A stretch of 64,000 bases of DNA from Variovorax sp. HW608 (GTDB lineage: Bacteria; Pseudomonadota; Gammaproteobacteria; Burkholderiales; Burkholderiaceae_C): positions 1,984,001 to 2,048,000 of the forward strand of contig NZ_LT607803.1 of the NCBI RefSeq assembly GCF_900090195.1, written 5' to 3'. A program made the translations under genes and the position numbers. Shown piece by piece: positions 8,457 through 17,094 of the stretch (positions within the stretch are counted from its first letter, which is position 1; every line of letters starts with the position of its first letter). Below the pieces are notes generated by a model, which searched no databases, had not been told where the DNA came from, and saw nothing but the letters and a program-made list of their open reading frames with translations.

Positions 8457-8932
8457 TGCCACAGGCGCGAGAGTCCGCCGGGCTCGAAGAGCCGCGCCGC
8501 GAACTGGTTCGAGTCGATGTGCGGCTTGGCGAGCACCACCCAGACGATGGCGGTGATCAGCACCAGATACGCCACCGTGAGCGTCACGAACGAGAGGCGG
8601 CCGAAGCGTCCCGTGGGCAGGAAGAGCTGGTGCATCACGAGGCCCGCGACCACGTGCAGCATCGCCATCAAGCCGACGAACACCATCTTGATGGAGAACC
8701 ATTCGACGAAGGTCGTCTGCAGGAAGATGAGCAGGGTGCCGCTCGCGATGGCGATGAAGGCGGCCGGCGAAGTCAGGTCGACATAGACCAGCCGCGTCAC
8801 CCTGTGCAGGCGGTCGAGCTCCGCCCCCGGCGCAAGCAGGCGGCGCTCCCGGAACAGGAAGGGCAGGGCGATCAGGCCGCCCGACCACACCGCGATGGCG
8901 GCCAGGTGGACGAACTTGAGAAAGGTCGTCAC
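8420..8932 (-). CDS. CopD-family membrane protein
   Basis: The protein has 170 residues from GTG 8932, which overlaps the ctaG stop (GTGA), so the two genes are translationally coupled. FLKFVHLAAIAVWSGGL opens the protein with the conserved histidine and tryptophan of the first helix in CopD/HemJ-like proteins. Further helices include RVTRLVYVDLTSPAAFIAI and the His-containing MLHVVAGLVMHQLF, about four membrane spans in all. The family handles copper or heme-related cargo in the membrane, and adjacency to ctaG makes a role in CuB delivery or oxidase assembly likely. The longer frame running upstream through ctaG is an artefact of high GC. The GTG start is chosen on the overlap and the domain start. 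Confidence 0.75.
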   Translation of the reverse strand: MTTFLKFVHLAAIAVWSGGLIALPFLFRERRLLAPGAELDRLHRVTRLVYVDLTSPAAFIAIASGTLLIFLQTTFVEWFSIKMVFVGLMAMLHVVAGLVMHQLFLPTGRFGRLSFVTLTVAYLVLITAIVWVVLAKPHIDSNQFAARLFEPGGLSRLWHQSFGDTRMPMP

Positions 8933-9654
8933 AGCGCGGGCTCGCTGTGCCGAAGACTGGCCCACGCCATGGACAGGCCCACGCCCAGGTAGGGCAGCAT
9001 CGCCGGCACCCACATCAGCAGCCCGGCGAGTTGCTGGTCGGCCAGCGGCGCGAGGCCCCACGGCAGCGTGCTCGCCAAGTGCACCGGATAGAGCGGCACC
9101 GACGCGAAGACGATCACCGCGCCGAGCAGCCCCATCTGCGCGATCGTCGCGACGAGCGCCAGCAGCGCCGGGCCGCAGGACTGGGCCGGCGCCAGGATCG
9201 CGCGCCACATGAGCCATGCGCTGCCGAGGAGCGAAAGCTGCATCAGCCAGTAGGCCGGCACGCTCGCGAGGCCCCAGGCATAGGGGCCCGGGGCATGCCA
9301 CAGCCACAGGATGACGGCATGCGCGGCCACCACCATCGCGAGCGGCGGATGGCCGAGACCACGCAGCGGGAACGCCCGCGCCAGAAGCGGCGCCACCGCC
9401 GCGACGAGCACGACGTGATGGAACACGCGCGCCGAGAACAGTGCGGACGAGAGCGCGCACAGCGGCGAGACGAACACCAGGAACATCAGCGCCACGGCGC
9501 CCCAACCGGCCCGGGCATCGGATGAACGGCCGCTGCCGATGACTGCGCACAGCACGGCCAGCACGGCGACGAGCAGGGGATCGCCGTTCCAGCGGAACCA
9601 GAGGTTGTCCGGAAGCGCTGCCGGACCGCAGTAGGCGATCAGGAAGTCGGGCAT
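8929..9654 (-). CDS. ctaG: cytochrome c oxidase assembly protein, caa3-type CtaG
   Basis: The protein has 241 residues with about seven membrane helices. The histidine-rich helices FSARVFHHVVLVAAVAPLL, LWLWHAPGPYAW and LYPVHLAS, the WRAILAP segment and the closing DQQLAGLLMWVPAMLPY are typical of the CtaG family used by Bacillus-type and many proteobacterial oxidases for CuB-site assembly. It is unrelated to the soluble Cox11-type protein of the same name. It leads a two-gene minus-strand unit with the CopD-like gene, and a candidate sigma70 promoter lies about 60 bases upstream. Together with ctaC and ctaD it makes the locus a self-contained oxidase plus assembly set. Confidence 0.85.
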   Translation of the reverse strand: MPDFLIAYCGPAALPDNLWFRWNGDPLLVAVLAVLCAVIGSGRSSDARAGWGAVALMFLVFVSPLCALSSALFSARVFHHVVLVAAVAPLLARAFPLRGLGHPPLAMVVAAHAVILWLWHAPGPYAWGLASVPAYWLMQLSLLGSAWLMWRAILAPAQSCGPALLALVATIAQMGLLGAVIVFASVPLYPVHLASTLPWGLAPLADQQLAGLLMWVPAMLPYLGVGLSMAWASLRHSEPAL

Positions 9655-9716
9655 CGTGGTCTCCTTCCTCCTTCGGCTCGTCGCGACGACGCGGCGCCGC
9701 TTGGCGAATTCGCCGC

Positions 9717-9745
9717 AGGATAGGCGCTGTGCGGCCGGCGCTCAA
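9717..9745 (-). promoter_or_regulatory. candidate sigma70 promoter of ctaG
   Basis: Read on the minus strand, TTGAGC (9745-9740) and TATCCT (9722-9717) are separated by exactly 17 bases. Each element keeps four of six consensus bases. The start codon of ctaG is about 60 bases downstream. The call rests on spacing and position only. Confidence 0.4.
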
Positions 9746-9785
9746 GCACCGAGCGTTTGCGTTGACAAACTTTGCGCGCGGTGAC

Positions 9786-10919
9786 CTATGGACCTGCCCC
9801 GTCGGGAAGCCCCAGCTTGGTCCGGATGGCGCGGGCGGTGAAGGTGGTCCTCATCCCGAGCAACCCGGAGACCTCGGCATCGCTCATGCCGTCCCGGATC
9901 AGCCGTGCGGCGTAGGCGTTGCGCACCAGCTGCGGGCCGTGGAACGCGGCCTCGTGGCCCAGCGATTCGAGCGTGCGCTTGACGCAGCTCGTGATCACGC
10001 GCTCGGCCAGATCGGGCGCCACCGGGCTGCAGGCGTCGCCGAGCCCGCCGCCGACCAGCTCTGCCGACATGACCCTGTCCGCCTGGCCCAGGAAGAGCCG
10101 GTTGGACCGCCGGCCGTCCTCGGCGCGGGCGCGGCGCGTCTGCACGATGCGCAGGCCGCGGCGTGCGTCGAGCCAGCCCTGCATCGCCCGCGCCAAGAGC
10201 GGCCGGCCGACCAGCGGCCGCGTCACCACCTGCCGATGCCCCGGGGACCGGATCAGCACCGTGCCGTCCGGCTGGATCGTGACGTTGCGCGGGATCAGCT
10301 TGCAGATCTCGGACAGCTTCAGCCCGCACTCGGCGACGATGAGCCGCAGGGCGAGGTTGCGCGCCGGTGTCCATGCGCGCGGCAACTCGGCGCGCTCTTC
10401 CCTGAACATCCGCAGCGCGGTCTTTTCGTAGGCCTTGAGGAAGCCGGGCCCGGGGGGCAGCGGCGGATCGGTCTCGAACTGGGACTCGGGCGCGCGGCGT
10501 TTCCGGGCCAGCACCGTCGCCGCCGGATTGGCATCGAGGATGCCGATCGCATGCAGGTGCGTGAACACGCGGTCGATCTCGGCCAGGTAGGTGCGCATGG
10601 TGCGAACGCTGGCCGGTGCGCCATGCCGTCCCTCCAGCGACTTGAGGAAGGCCTCGATATGCGTCTGCCGGACCGCGTCGAGCTTGAGCGAGCGGCCGGC
10701 CAGCCAGCGGCAGAACTTGCCCCAGAACGACTGGTAGAGCTTGTTGCTGTGCTCGGCGTAGAGCGGTGCATCGGCATCGGCGGCCGAGGCGTCCCGCTTC
10801 CAGCTCAGCGTCGAGCGCCAGCGGCGGTGCGCTTCGACGGGGTCTTGCAGCCACGGCAACGGGTCGCCGGCGGTCTCGGTGGTGAAGGCGTAGGTGCGGG
10901 CCATGGCGCGGTATATCAT
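9786..10919 (-). CDS. tyrosine recombinase-like protein with degenerate active site
   Basis: The protein has 377 residues from ATG 10919; ATG 10904 (MARTYAF) is an alternative. Residues ~45-140 resemble a SAM-like core-binding domain (FLKSLEGRH..SVRTMRTYLAEIDRVF), and ~175-365 resemble a phage-integrase catalytic domain. The catalytic set R-H-R-H-Y is largely lost: TGLRxSE becomes CGLKLSEIC (Arg to Lys), the HxxR box becomes QLVRN (His to Gln, Arg kept), LLGH becomes LLGM, and no tyrosine follows, the end reading ARAIRTKLG. It probably binds DNA without strand exchange. No attachment site, tRNA or phage gene lies beside it, so this looks like a resident chromosomal gene. It is divergent from the OGT-like gene 62 bases away. 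Confidence 0.75.
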   Translation of the reverse strand: MIYRAMARTYAFTTETAGDPLPWLQDPVEAHRRWRSTLSWKRDASAADADAPLYAEHSNKLYQSFWGKFCRWLAGRSLKLDAVRQTHIEAFLKSLEGRHGAPASVRTMRTYLAEIDRVFTHLHAIGILDANPAATVLARKRRAPESQFETDPPLPPGPGFLKAYEKTALRMFREERAELPRAWTPARNLALRLIVAECGLKLSEICKLIPRNVTIQPDGTVLIRSPGHRQVVTRPLVGRPLLARAMQGWLDARRGLRIVQTRRARAEDGRRSNRLFLGQADRVMSAELVGGGLGDACSPVAPDLAERVITSCVKRTLESLGHEAAFHGPQLVRNAYAARLIRDGMSDAEVSGLLGMRTTFTARAIRTKLGLPDGAGP

Positions 10920-10981
10920 GAATGATGGCGTGATGCCAGGACGCCGACCGCGGCGGTCTCTCGTGCGCGAGAATCGTCGCC

Positions 10982-13078
10982 ATGCCGAGCGCTCCTTCTC
11001 CCTTACTCGTCCAGGCCGAACAGCTGTTCCGATCGGGCCGCGCGCCTCAGGCCGAAGCCATGCTGCGCACCATCGTCGACAAGGCGGACGCCCCGGCGCG
11101 TGCCTTCGAACTCCTCGCCTTCATCCGCGGCAACCAGGGCGACCTGGCAGGCTGCGAGCATTGCCTTGCACGCGCGGTCGCCTTGCCCGGTTGCTCCGCC
11201 GAAGCGCACTTCTATCTGGGCCGCGTGCGCCTGCAGCGCGGCAGCGCGCGCGAAGCCATCGCCTGCTTCGAACGCGCGATCCGCGAGGCCGGCGAGTTCT
11301 TCGAAGCGCTGCATGAAATCGGCGTCGCCCGCAGCGCGACGGGCGACCACGCGCTCGCGCTCGCGGCGTTCGAGCGCGCGGCGCGCATCAACGATCGCGT
11401 GCCCGAGCTCCAGCTCAATCTCGGAAGCAGTCTGCTGGCGCTGCAGCGTCCGCAGCAGGCCGTGGTGCACTTCGAGCGCGCGCTGAAGCTTAAGCCCCAG
11501 CTCGCGCGCGCCTGGTCCGAGCGCGCCATGGCGCTGGCCGAGCTCGGCCGGCTGGACGATGCGCTCGCGAGCTGCGATAGGGCGCTGCAGTTCGCGCCGC
11601 AGGATGTGTATGCAGCGATGAACCAGGTCGCGCTGCTCGAACGCGCCGGCCGGAAGGAGGCCGCGCGCGACGCCCTGTCGCTTCTTGCGCGGCTGCCCGC
11701 CGACACCGGGCACCTGCGCGGCTACTGGCTGCACGACCGCATGCTCGCCTGCCGCTGGGATGGCTTCGCATCGCTCCTGGACGAAACCTGCCGGCGCGTT
11801 CTGGCCGGGGAGCAGGCGGCCGAGCCCTTCGCCTTGCTGCCGACCGGCGCCGACCCGGCGGTGCTGCTGGCCTGCGCCAGACGCTACGCCCAGGACCACG
11901 CGGTCCCGGCACAGGCAGTCGCAGCAGCGCCGCGCGACGCGGCCCCGCGCCGCCTGCGCATCGGCTACTTCTCGTCCGGCTTCGGACCGCATCCGACCTC
12001 GCAGCTCGTCGTGCGCCACTTCGAGTGCCACGACCGCGCGCGCTTCGAATGCTTCGGCTTCTCGTTCGGCCCGCCGATCTCGGACCCGCTGGGCCGGCGC
12101 GTCATGCAGTCTCTGGAGCACTTCGCCGAGGTGGCGAACCAGGACGATGCGCAGATCGCGGCCCTGGCGCGCGAAGCGGGCATCGACATCGCGATCGACC
12201 TCAACGGCTACATCGAAGGCTCGCGGCCCGGGATCTTCGCCCGCCGCGCCGCGCCGCTGCAGGCCGGCTACCTCGGCTTCCCCGGTACGATGGGCGCGGA
12301 CTTCATCGACTACATCCTTGCCGATGCCGTGGTGATCCGGCCCGAGGACCAGCGCTTCTACAGCGAGAAGGTCGTGCGGCTCCCCGGCTCGTACCAATGC
12401 AACGACGAGCTCGGCGCGATCGAGCCCTGCATGCTCACGCGCGAGGCCGCGGGCCTGCCGGCAGACGGCTTCGTGTTCGCCTGCTTCAACAACAACTACA
12501 AGATCACGCCCGACCTCTTCGAGGTGTGGATTCGCCTCCTGTCCGCCGTGCCCGGCAGCGTCCTGTGGCTGCTGGAAGGCCACGCGGGCGCGCCGGCCTC
12601 GCTCGCGACCGAGGCGCGTGCGCGCGGCGTCGACCCGTCGCGCATCGTGTGGGCGAAGCGGACGTCGCATGCGGAGCATCTGGCACGCCACGCGCTGGCG
12701 GACCTGTTCCTCGACACCTTCCACTACAACGCCCACACCACCTGCAGCGATGCCCTGCGCGCCGGGCTGCCCGTGCTCACGCTCGAGGGAAAGACCTTCG
12801 CGGCGCGCGTGGCCGCGAGCCTGCTCGGCGCAATGGGGCTGCACGAGCTCGTGACGCACGACGCCCCGTCCTACGAGTCGCGCGCGCTCGAACTCGCGGG
12901 TTCGCCCGAGCGACTCGCGGCGGTTCGCAGCAGGCTGCTTCAAGCGCGCGGGCCCAGCGGCGTTTTCGATGCGCAACGCTTCACGCGCCATTTCGAGGCC
13001 GCCTGCGAGGCCATGTGGGCGCGTCACGCGGCGGGCCTGCCGCTCGAGGACATCGACGTAGGCGGCCTCAGAGCCTGA
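10982..13078 (+). CDS. TPR protein with O-GlcNAc transferase-like (GT41) domain
   Basis: The protein has 698 residues. The N-terminal ~250 contain about six tetratricopeptide repeats, for example EAHFYLGRVRLQRGSAREAI and PELQLNLGSSLLALQRPQQAV. Residues ~310-690 are the GT41/SPINDLY catalytic region. It opens with RRLRIGYFSSGFGPHPTSQL, where the family has GYxSxDFxxHP, and continues with IDLNGY, LGFPGTMGADFIDYILAD, VVRLPGSYQCND, FNNNYKITPD and DLFLDTFHYNAHTTCSDAL. Such enzymes put a sugar from a nucleotide donor onto Ser/Thr of proteins; the TPRs choose the substrate. No signal peptide is seen. No flagellin, adhesin or sugar-nucleotide gene is next to it, so the target is unknown. Its stop overlaps the convergent receptor gene by 11 bases. 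Confidence 0.9.
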   Translation: MPSAPSPLLVQAEQLFRSGRAPQAEAMLRTIVDKADAPARAFELLAFIRGNQGDLAGCEHCLARAVALPGCSAEAHFYLGRVRLQRGSAREAIACFERAIREAGEFFEALHEIGVARSATGDHALALAAFERAARINDRVPELQLNLGSSLLALQRPQQAVVHFERALKLKPQLARAWSERAMALAELGRLDDALASCDRALQFAPQDVYAAMNQVALLERAGRKEAARDALSLLARLPADTGHLRGYWLHDRMLACRWDGFASLLDETCRRVLAGEQAAEPFALLPTGADPAVLLACARRYAQDHAVPAQAVAAAPRDAAPRRLRIGYFSSGFGPHPTSQLVVRHFECHDRARFECFGFSFGPPISDPLGRRVMQSLEHFAEVANQDDAQIAALAREAGIDIAIDLNGYIEGSRPGIFARRAAPLQAGYLGFPGTMGADFIDYILADAVVIRPEDQRFYSEKVVRLPGSYQCNDELGAIEPCMLTREAAGLPADGFVFACFNNNYKITPDLFEVWIRLLSAVPGSVLWLLEGHAGAPASLATEARARGVDPSRIVWAKRTSHAEHLARHALADLFLDTFHYNAHTTCSDALRAGLPVLTLEGKTFAARVAASLLGAMGLHELVTHDAPSYESRALELAGSPERLAAVRSRLLQARGPSGVFDAQRFTRHFEAACEAMWARHAAGLPLEDIDVGGLRA

Positions 13079-14165
13079 ACGACTTCGCCATCTCCACCAC
13101 CGCCTGCCGGTCGAAGGCATTGATGTCGTCGATCAGCTCGTTGCTGAAGAGGCGATTCGGGTCGCCCAGCTCTTCGGCCAGCTTCGGGTTCTTGCTGCTT
13201 TCGGCGGCCAACTCGATGTTCGCCTTCCACTCGGCCAGCGACGATGCGCCCATGCGCGGGTCCGGATCGTCGGGCCGGCGCATCCAGCTGTTCCTGCGGT
13301 CCTTGAGGATGAAGGCGAGCTCCTTGCGCGCCTCGTCCTCGCTGCGGCCCTTGGGCCGGCTTTCGGGGTACACCGCCCAGTGCAGGTCGATCGCCGCCTC
13401 GAGGTTTGCATGCGAGAAGATCGTCGACTTGGCGATGCCCTGGAACAGCGCCACGAGCGACTTGCGTTCTTCCTTCAGCAGCTTGCGCGGCACGCAGATC
13501 CAGCCCGATCCCACCTGCGCGAACTTCGGCGCGAGCGGCACGTAGCGCAGCTTGGTCCCCACCAGCTCGATGCGCGCGGCGGCGGTGTCGAAGGCCACCA
13601 TCGCATCCACGCGGTCGTTGTCGATCGCCGCGCCCGCCGGTGCGCCGTCGCCGATCGCGATGTACTCGCACTTGTCGTCCTTCAGGCCCAGTTCGGCCAG
13701 CATGGCCCGGGTGACCACGATGCCGGTGTCGCCCTGGCTGCGCACCCCGATGCGCTTGCCCGCGAGGTCCGCCGCCGACTTGATCGGGCTGCCCGGCTTC
13801 ACCACGATCACGTTCGCATTGCGCGGCAGCCACTTGTAGACGCTCACCAGGTCGAGCGACGGGTCCTTCGCCATTGCCGGCAGCAGCAGGCCCGGCACCG
13901 CGGGGCCGAAATCCGCGTGCCCGGCGCGCAGGCTCTGCAGCGCCTGCGTCATGCTCGACATGTTGACGTACTCCACGTCCACGCCGTTCGGCTTGTAGAA
14001 GTCGAGCTTGGGATGCTGGCCCGCGGTGACGAAGCACTGCTGCGGGTCGTTCACCGCCGCGGTGTTCGCCACCTTCATCACGCGCACGCTCTGCGCGATG
14101 GCCGGCAGGCATCCGGCGAATCCAAGGGCACCGAGGCCCAGACCGAAATCACGTCGCGTCAACAT
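13068..14165 (-). CDS. ABC importer substrate-binding protein (NMT1/SsuA type)
   Basis: The protein has 365 residues from ATG 14165. The start is a twin-arginine-like export signal, TRRDFGLGLGALGFAGC, with a possible partial lipobox at Cys19. The body has the NMT1/nitrate-sulfonate receptor pattern: ALQSLRAGHADFGPA, VYKWLPRNANVIVVKPGSPIKSAADLAGKRIGV and AAIDNDRVDAMVAFD. It is followed by its permease and ATPase, so the three make one importer. The operon also holds a hydrolase, a VOC protein and a flavin monooxygenase, so an aromatic substrate is likely rather than a sulfonate. The gene runs convergently into the glycosyltransferase. Confidence 0.85.
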   Translation of the reverse strand: MLTRRDFGLGLGALGFAGCLPAIAQSVRVMKVANTAAVNDPQQCFVTAGQHPKLDFYKPNGVDVEYVNMSSMTQALQSLRAGHADFGPAVPGLLLPAMAKDPSLDLVSVYKWLPRNANVIVVKPGSPIKSAADLAGKRIGVRSQGDTGIVVTRAMLAELGLKDDKCEYIAIGDGAPAGAAIDNDRVDAMVAFDTAAARIELVGTKLRYVPLAPKFAQVGSGWICVPRKLLKEERKSLVALFQGIAKSTIFSHANLEAAIDLHWAVYPESRPKGRSEDEARKELAFILKDRRNSWMRRPDDPDPRMGASSLAEWKANIELAAESSKNPKLAEELGDPNRLFSNELIDDINAFDRQAVVEMAKSFRL

Positions 14166-14191
14166 GGTCCACTCCTTCCAGAAAGAATCCT

Positions 14192-15085
14192 TCAGACATT
14201 CACCGTCCGCTGCGAGGTGTCGGCCGGCATCCAGTGCAGCACGCGGCGCTGGATGCGGCGCAGCAGGCTGGTGAGCGCGATGCCGATCACCGACAGCACC
14301 ACGCACACCGCGAAGCTGCCACCGGTGTCGGCCTGCGCTTCCATCTGCAGGATCAGCACCCCGAGCCCCGCCTGCGCGCCGACGAATTCGCCGACCACCG
14401 CACCCACCACGCTGAAGGCCGCGGCCATGTTCAGCCCCGCGAAGATGTACGGCAGCGCGCTCGGGAACTTGGCCTTGCGGAAGATCTGCCAGCGCGTCGC
14501 CGAGAGCGAGCGCAAGAGGTCGATGCGGTCCGGGTCCACCGCCTTGAAGCCTGCGATGCTGGTCACCAGCACCGGGAAGAAGGTGAGCAGGCAGATGATC
14601 ATCACCTTCGAGCCGATGCCGAAGCCCAGCCAGACGACGATGATCGGCGCCACCGCCACCTTGGGAACGCTCTGCAGCGCGGCGACGTAGGGCTCCAGCA
14701 GCGCTTCGAGCTTCGGCATCTGCGACACCACGATGCCGATCGCGAGGCCGACGCCGCTGCCGATGAGAAAGCCCAGCAGGATCTCGGCCACGGTCACGCC
14801 GCCGTGGTACCAGAAGCCGTCCTTCGCGAGCGGCCCGGTCGCCAGGCCGCGCCACAGCGCGACCGCGATGTCGCTCACGGGCGGCACGAGGTGCTGCGGC
14901 ACCTTGAAGAATCGCACGGCCGCTTCCCAGGCGCCGAGCAGCGTGACGAGCAGCAGGATCGACTGCACCCGCGTCGATGCGAGCGGATGGATGCGGCGCG
15001 TGCGCCTGGCCTTCGCCTGGCTCGGGGCGTGGGCCTCGGGTGGCGCAATCGAATCGGTGCTGGTGGTGAGCATGGCGGTGGTCAT
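14192..15085 (-). CDS. ABC importer permease (SsuC/TauC type)
   Basis: The protein has 297 residues from ATG 15085; an in-frame ATG at 15073 is also possible. After ~40 polar residues come about six membrane helices. The BPD-type permease loop that docks on the ATPase reads ALQSVPKVAVAPIIVVWLGFGIGSKV, and FRKAKFPSALPYIFAGLNMA is a second family signature. It lies 12 bases after the ATPase stop and 26 bases before the receptor start on the minus strand, consistent with one transcript. It presumably moves the ligand delivered by the NMT1-type receptor. Confidence 0.9.
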   Translation of the reverse strand: MTTAMLTTSTDSIAPPEAHAPSQAKARRTRRIHPLASTRVQSILLLVTLLGAWEAAVRFFKVPQHLVPPVSDIAVALWRGLATGPLAKDGFWYHGGVTVAEILLGFLIGSGVGLAIGIVVSQMPKLEALLEPYVAALQSVPKVAVAPIIVVWLGFGIGSKVMIICLLTFFPVLVTSIAGFKAVDPDRIDLLRSLSATRWQIFRKAKFPSALPYIFAGLNMAAAFSVVGAVVGEFVGAQAGLGVLILQMEAQADTGGSFAVCVVLSVIGIALTSLLRRIQRRVLHWMPADTSQRTVNV

Positions 15086-15097
15086 GAAAGGCCCCTT

Positions 15098-15898
15098 TCA
15101 GTCGAAGGAAGCGGCATGCGAGAAGCGCTCGCGGATCGATGCCGATGCGGCGGCGAACGCGGGATGCGTCATCACCTCCATCGCGCGCGGGCGCGGCAGG
15201 TCGATGGGCAGCACGCGCTCCAGCGTGCCGGGACGCGGCGACATCACGAACACCCTGTCGCCGAGGAACACCGCCTCGGGAATCGAGTGCGTGATCAGCA
15301 CCACCGTCTTGCCGCTTTCCATCCAGATGCGCTGCAGTTCGAGGTTCATGCGCTCGCGCGTCATCGCATCGAGCGCGCCGAAGGGCTCGTCCATCAGCAG
15401 GATCTTCGGGTCGTGCAAGAGCGCCCGCGCGATCGAGGCGCGCTGCTGCATGCCGCCGCTCAACTGGCGCGGCAGCTTGTGCTCGAAGCCGTCGAGCCGG
15501 ACCATGTGCAGCAACTGCATCGCACGCTCGCGCGCCTGCTTCATCGGGATGCCGAGCACCTCGGCCGGCAGCATCACGTTCTCGAGGATGGTGCGCCACG
15601 GCAGGAGGATCGAACTCTGGAACACCACACCCACGTCGCGCCGCGTGCCGCGGATCGGCTGGCCGTCGAGCACCACGCGGCCGATGCCGTAGTCGAGCAG
15701 CCCCGCGAGGATGCGCAGCAGCGTGCTCTTGCCGCAGCCGCTCGGGCCGACGATGGTCACGAAGCTGCCCTGCTCGATGCTGCAGTCGATGTCCTTCAGC
15801 GCGAGCACGCCTTCGCCGCCGTCGCCGAAGTGCTTCGAAAGCCCCTCGATGCGGATGTAGTCGGGCCGGCCCCGCGAGCGTTCGCTGGTCGTGTTCAT
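15098..15898 (-). CDS. ABC importer ATPase (SsuB/TauB type)
   Basis: The protein has 266 residues from ATG 15898, which overlaps the upstream hydrolase stop by four bases (ATGA). A complete ABC ATPase: Walker A GPSGCGKST, Q-loop VVFQSSILLPW, signature LSGGMQQRASIARAL, Walker B ILLMDEPFGALD, and H-loop VVLITHSIPEA. The aromatic D-loop and length match the nitrate/sulfonate/taurine subfamily. It energises uptake with the following permease and receptor. Confidence 0.92.
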   Translation of the reverse strand: MNTTSERSRGRPDYIRIEGLSKHFGDGGEGVLALKDIDCSIEQGSFVTIVGPSGCGKSTLLRILAGLLDYGIGRVVLDGQPIRGTRRDVGVVFQSSILLPWRTILENVMLPAEVLGIPMKQARERAMQLLHMVRLDGFEHKLPRQLSGGMQQRASIARALLHDPKILLMDEPFGALDAMTRERMNLELQRIWMESGKTVVLITHSIPEAVFLGDRVFVMSPRPGTLERVLPIDLPRPRAMEVMTHPAFAAASASIRERFSHAASFD

Positions 15899-16686
15899 GC
15901 CTTGGCTCCTTCGGGATGGAGGAAGCGGACGATGTGATGCGCGAGCACCTCCGGCGCCTGCATCGCGGTCACGTGGCCGACCGCGGGCAGCAGCACCGCA
16001 TCGGCGCCACGGATGCGCCCGGCCATCGCTAGCGTCACGCTCGGCGGCACCACGCGATCGAGTTCGCCGGCCAGCACCAGCGTGGGCGCGACGATGTCGG
16101 CCACGCCCCGTTCGAGCGTGGTCTGCACGGTCGCGGCGCGCCGCGCGGACCGCGCCGATTCGGGCCGCGCATTCGCGAACACGCGCCGCAGTTCCGGCCG
16201 CTGCTTGAGGAAGGCTTCGGGGAAGAACCAGGTCGCCAGTTCCTCGGCAGTGCCCGGCAGGTCGCGCCGCAGCTCGGCTAGCCGCCGCGCATCCGGGCAC
16301 AGCTCCTCGTAGGGCCTCGGCAGCGGCCAGGTGCTGCCCAGCACGAGATGGTCGACCGAACGCGGATGCAGCAGCGCCAGCGCCTGCGCCACCCGGCCGC
16401 CGAAGGAGGAGCCGAACACATGCGCCCGCCTGAATCCCAGCGCCTTGATGAGGAGCTGCGCATCGTTCGCGAGATCCGCGAGTGTCGATGCGCGCTCCGG
16501 GCCTTCGGTTTCGCCGCAGTCGCGCTGGTCGCAGGCGATCACGGTGAAGTGCTTCGACAGATGCGGCACCAGCGACGCGAACATCTGCCGCGAGGCTTCG
16601 GCGCCATGCATCAGCACGAGCGGCGCACCGTCGCCTTCGCGATCGAAGGCGATGCGCAGCTCGCCGGCCTGCACGAAGTGCGTCAT
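15895..16686 (-). CDS. alpha/beta hydrolase (MhpC-like)
   Basis: The protein has 263 residues. VLMHGAEA is the oxyanion strand, ACDQRDCGETEGP the second conserved turn, and GSSFGGRVAQALAL the nucleophile elbow with the catalytic serine; LVLAGELDRVVPP supplies the acid and GHVTAMQAPE the catalytic histidine. The length and cap fit hydrolases of meta-cleavage products or enol-lactones. It overlaps the VOC gene upstream (16683-16686) and the ATPase downstream, both as ATGA, so it is a tightly coupled operon member. A ring-cleavage hydrolase role is inferred from the company of a flavin monooxygenase. Confidence 0.85.
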   Translation of the reverse strand: MTHFVQAGELRIAFDREGDGAPLVLMHGAEASRQMFASLVPHLSKHFTVIACDQRDCGETEGPERASTLADLANDAQLLIKALGFRRAHVFGSSFGGRVAQALALLHPRSVDHLVLGSTWPLPRPYEELCPDARRLAELRRDLPGTAEELATWFFPEAFLKQRPELRRVFANARPESARSARRAATVQTTLERGVADIVAPTLVLAGELDRVVPPSVTLAMAGRIRGADAVLLPAVGHVTAMQAPEVLAHHIVRFLHPEGAKA

Positions 16687-17090
16687 GCGGCGCTCCCTTC
16701 TTCCTCAGCCATCCAGAAGGTCAGCTCGATCTTGAGACCGCGCGGGTCGTGGAGGAAAAGCTGGTGCATCGCCCAGCCCGGAATCGGCGCCTCGGCGAAG
16801 GGCACGCCCAGTGCGCGCAGGTGCTCGCGCATCTCGGCGAGTCCGCGCGAACGGAACGAGATGTGATCGACGTGGCCCGTGACCGGCTGCACCGGTTCGT
16901 CGGGCGTCGACAGATGCGCGTAGAGGTGCACGATCGGCTGGCCGTCCGCATAGAGCCAGGCGCCGGGCGCCGGGATCTCCGGCCGCGCGCCGACGGAAAG
17001 GCGCATCACGCGCGTGTAGAAGTCCACCAGCGGCGGCAGCTCGTCCGGCGTGCAGCGGATCGTGAAGTGGTGCAGGGCGGTGACCGGCAT
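16683..17090 (-). CDS. VOC-fold (glyoxalase/extradiol dioxygenase-like) protein
   Basis: The protein has 135 residues, a single vicinal-oxygen-chelate domain: ALHHFTIRC with the first metal histidine, the second half starting GHVDHISFRSRG, and the acidic ligand in GLKIELTFW. This supports a metal site. Length fits a one-domain glyoxalase I, fosfomycin-resistance-like or small dioxygenase protein. In this operon, between the flavin monooxygenase and the MhpC-like hydrolase, a ring-opening or isomerase step is the simplest guess. It lies four bases after the monooxygenase stop. Confidence 0.8.
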   Translation of the reverse strand: MPVTALHHFTIRCTPDELPPLVDFYTRVMRLSVGARPEIPAPGAWLYADGQPIVHLYAHLSTPDEPVQPVTGHVDHISFRSRGLAEMREHLRALGVPFAEAPIPGWAMHQLFLHDPRGLKIELTFWMAEEEGSAA

Positions 17091-17094
17091 GGCA

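Noticed and set aside
9786..10919. Integrase of a genomic island
   Set aside because: No attachment repeats, tRNA or phage genes are nearby and the catalytic residues are lost.
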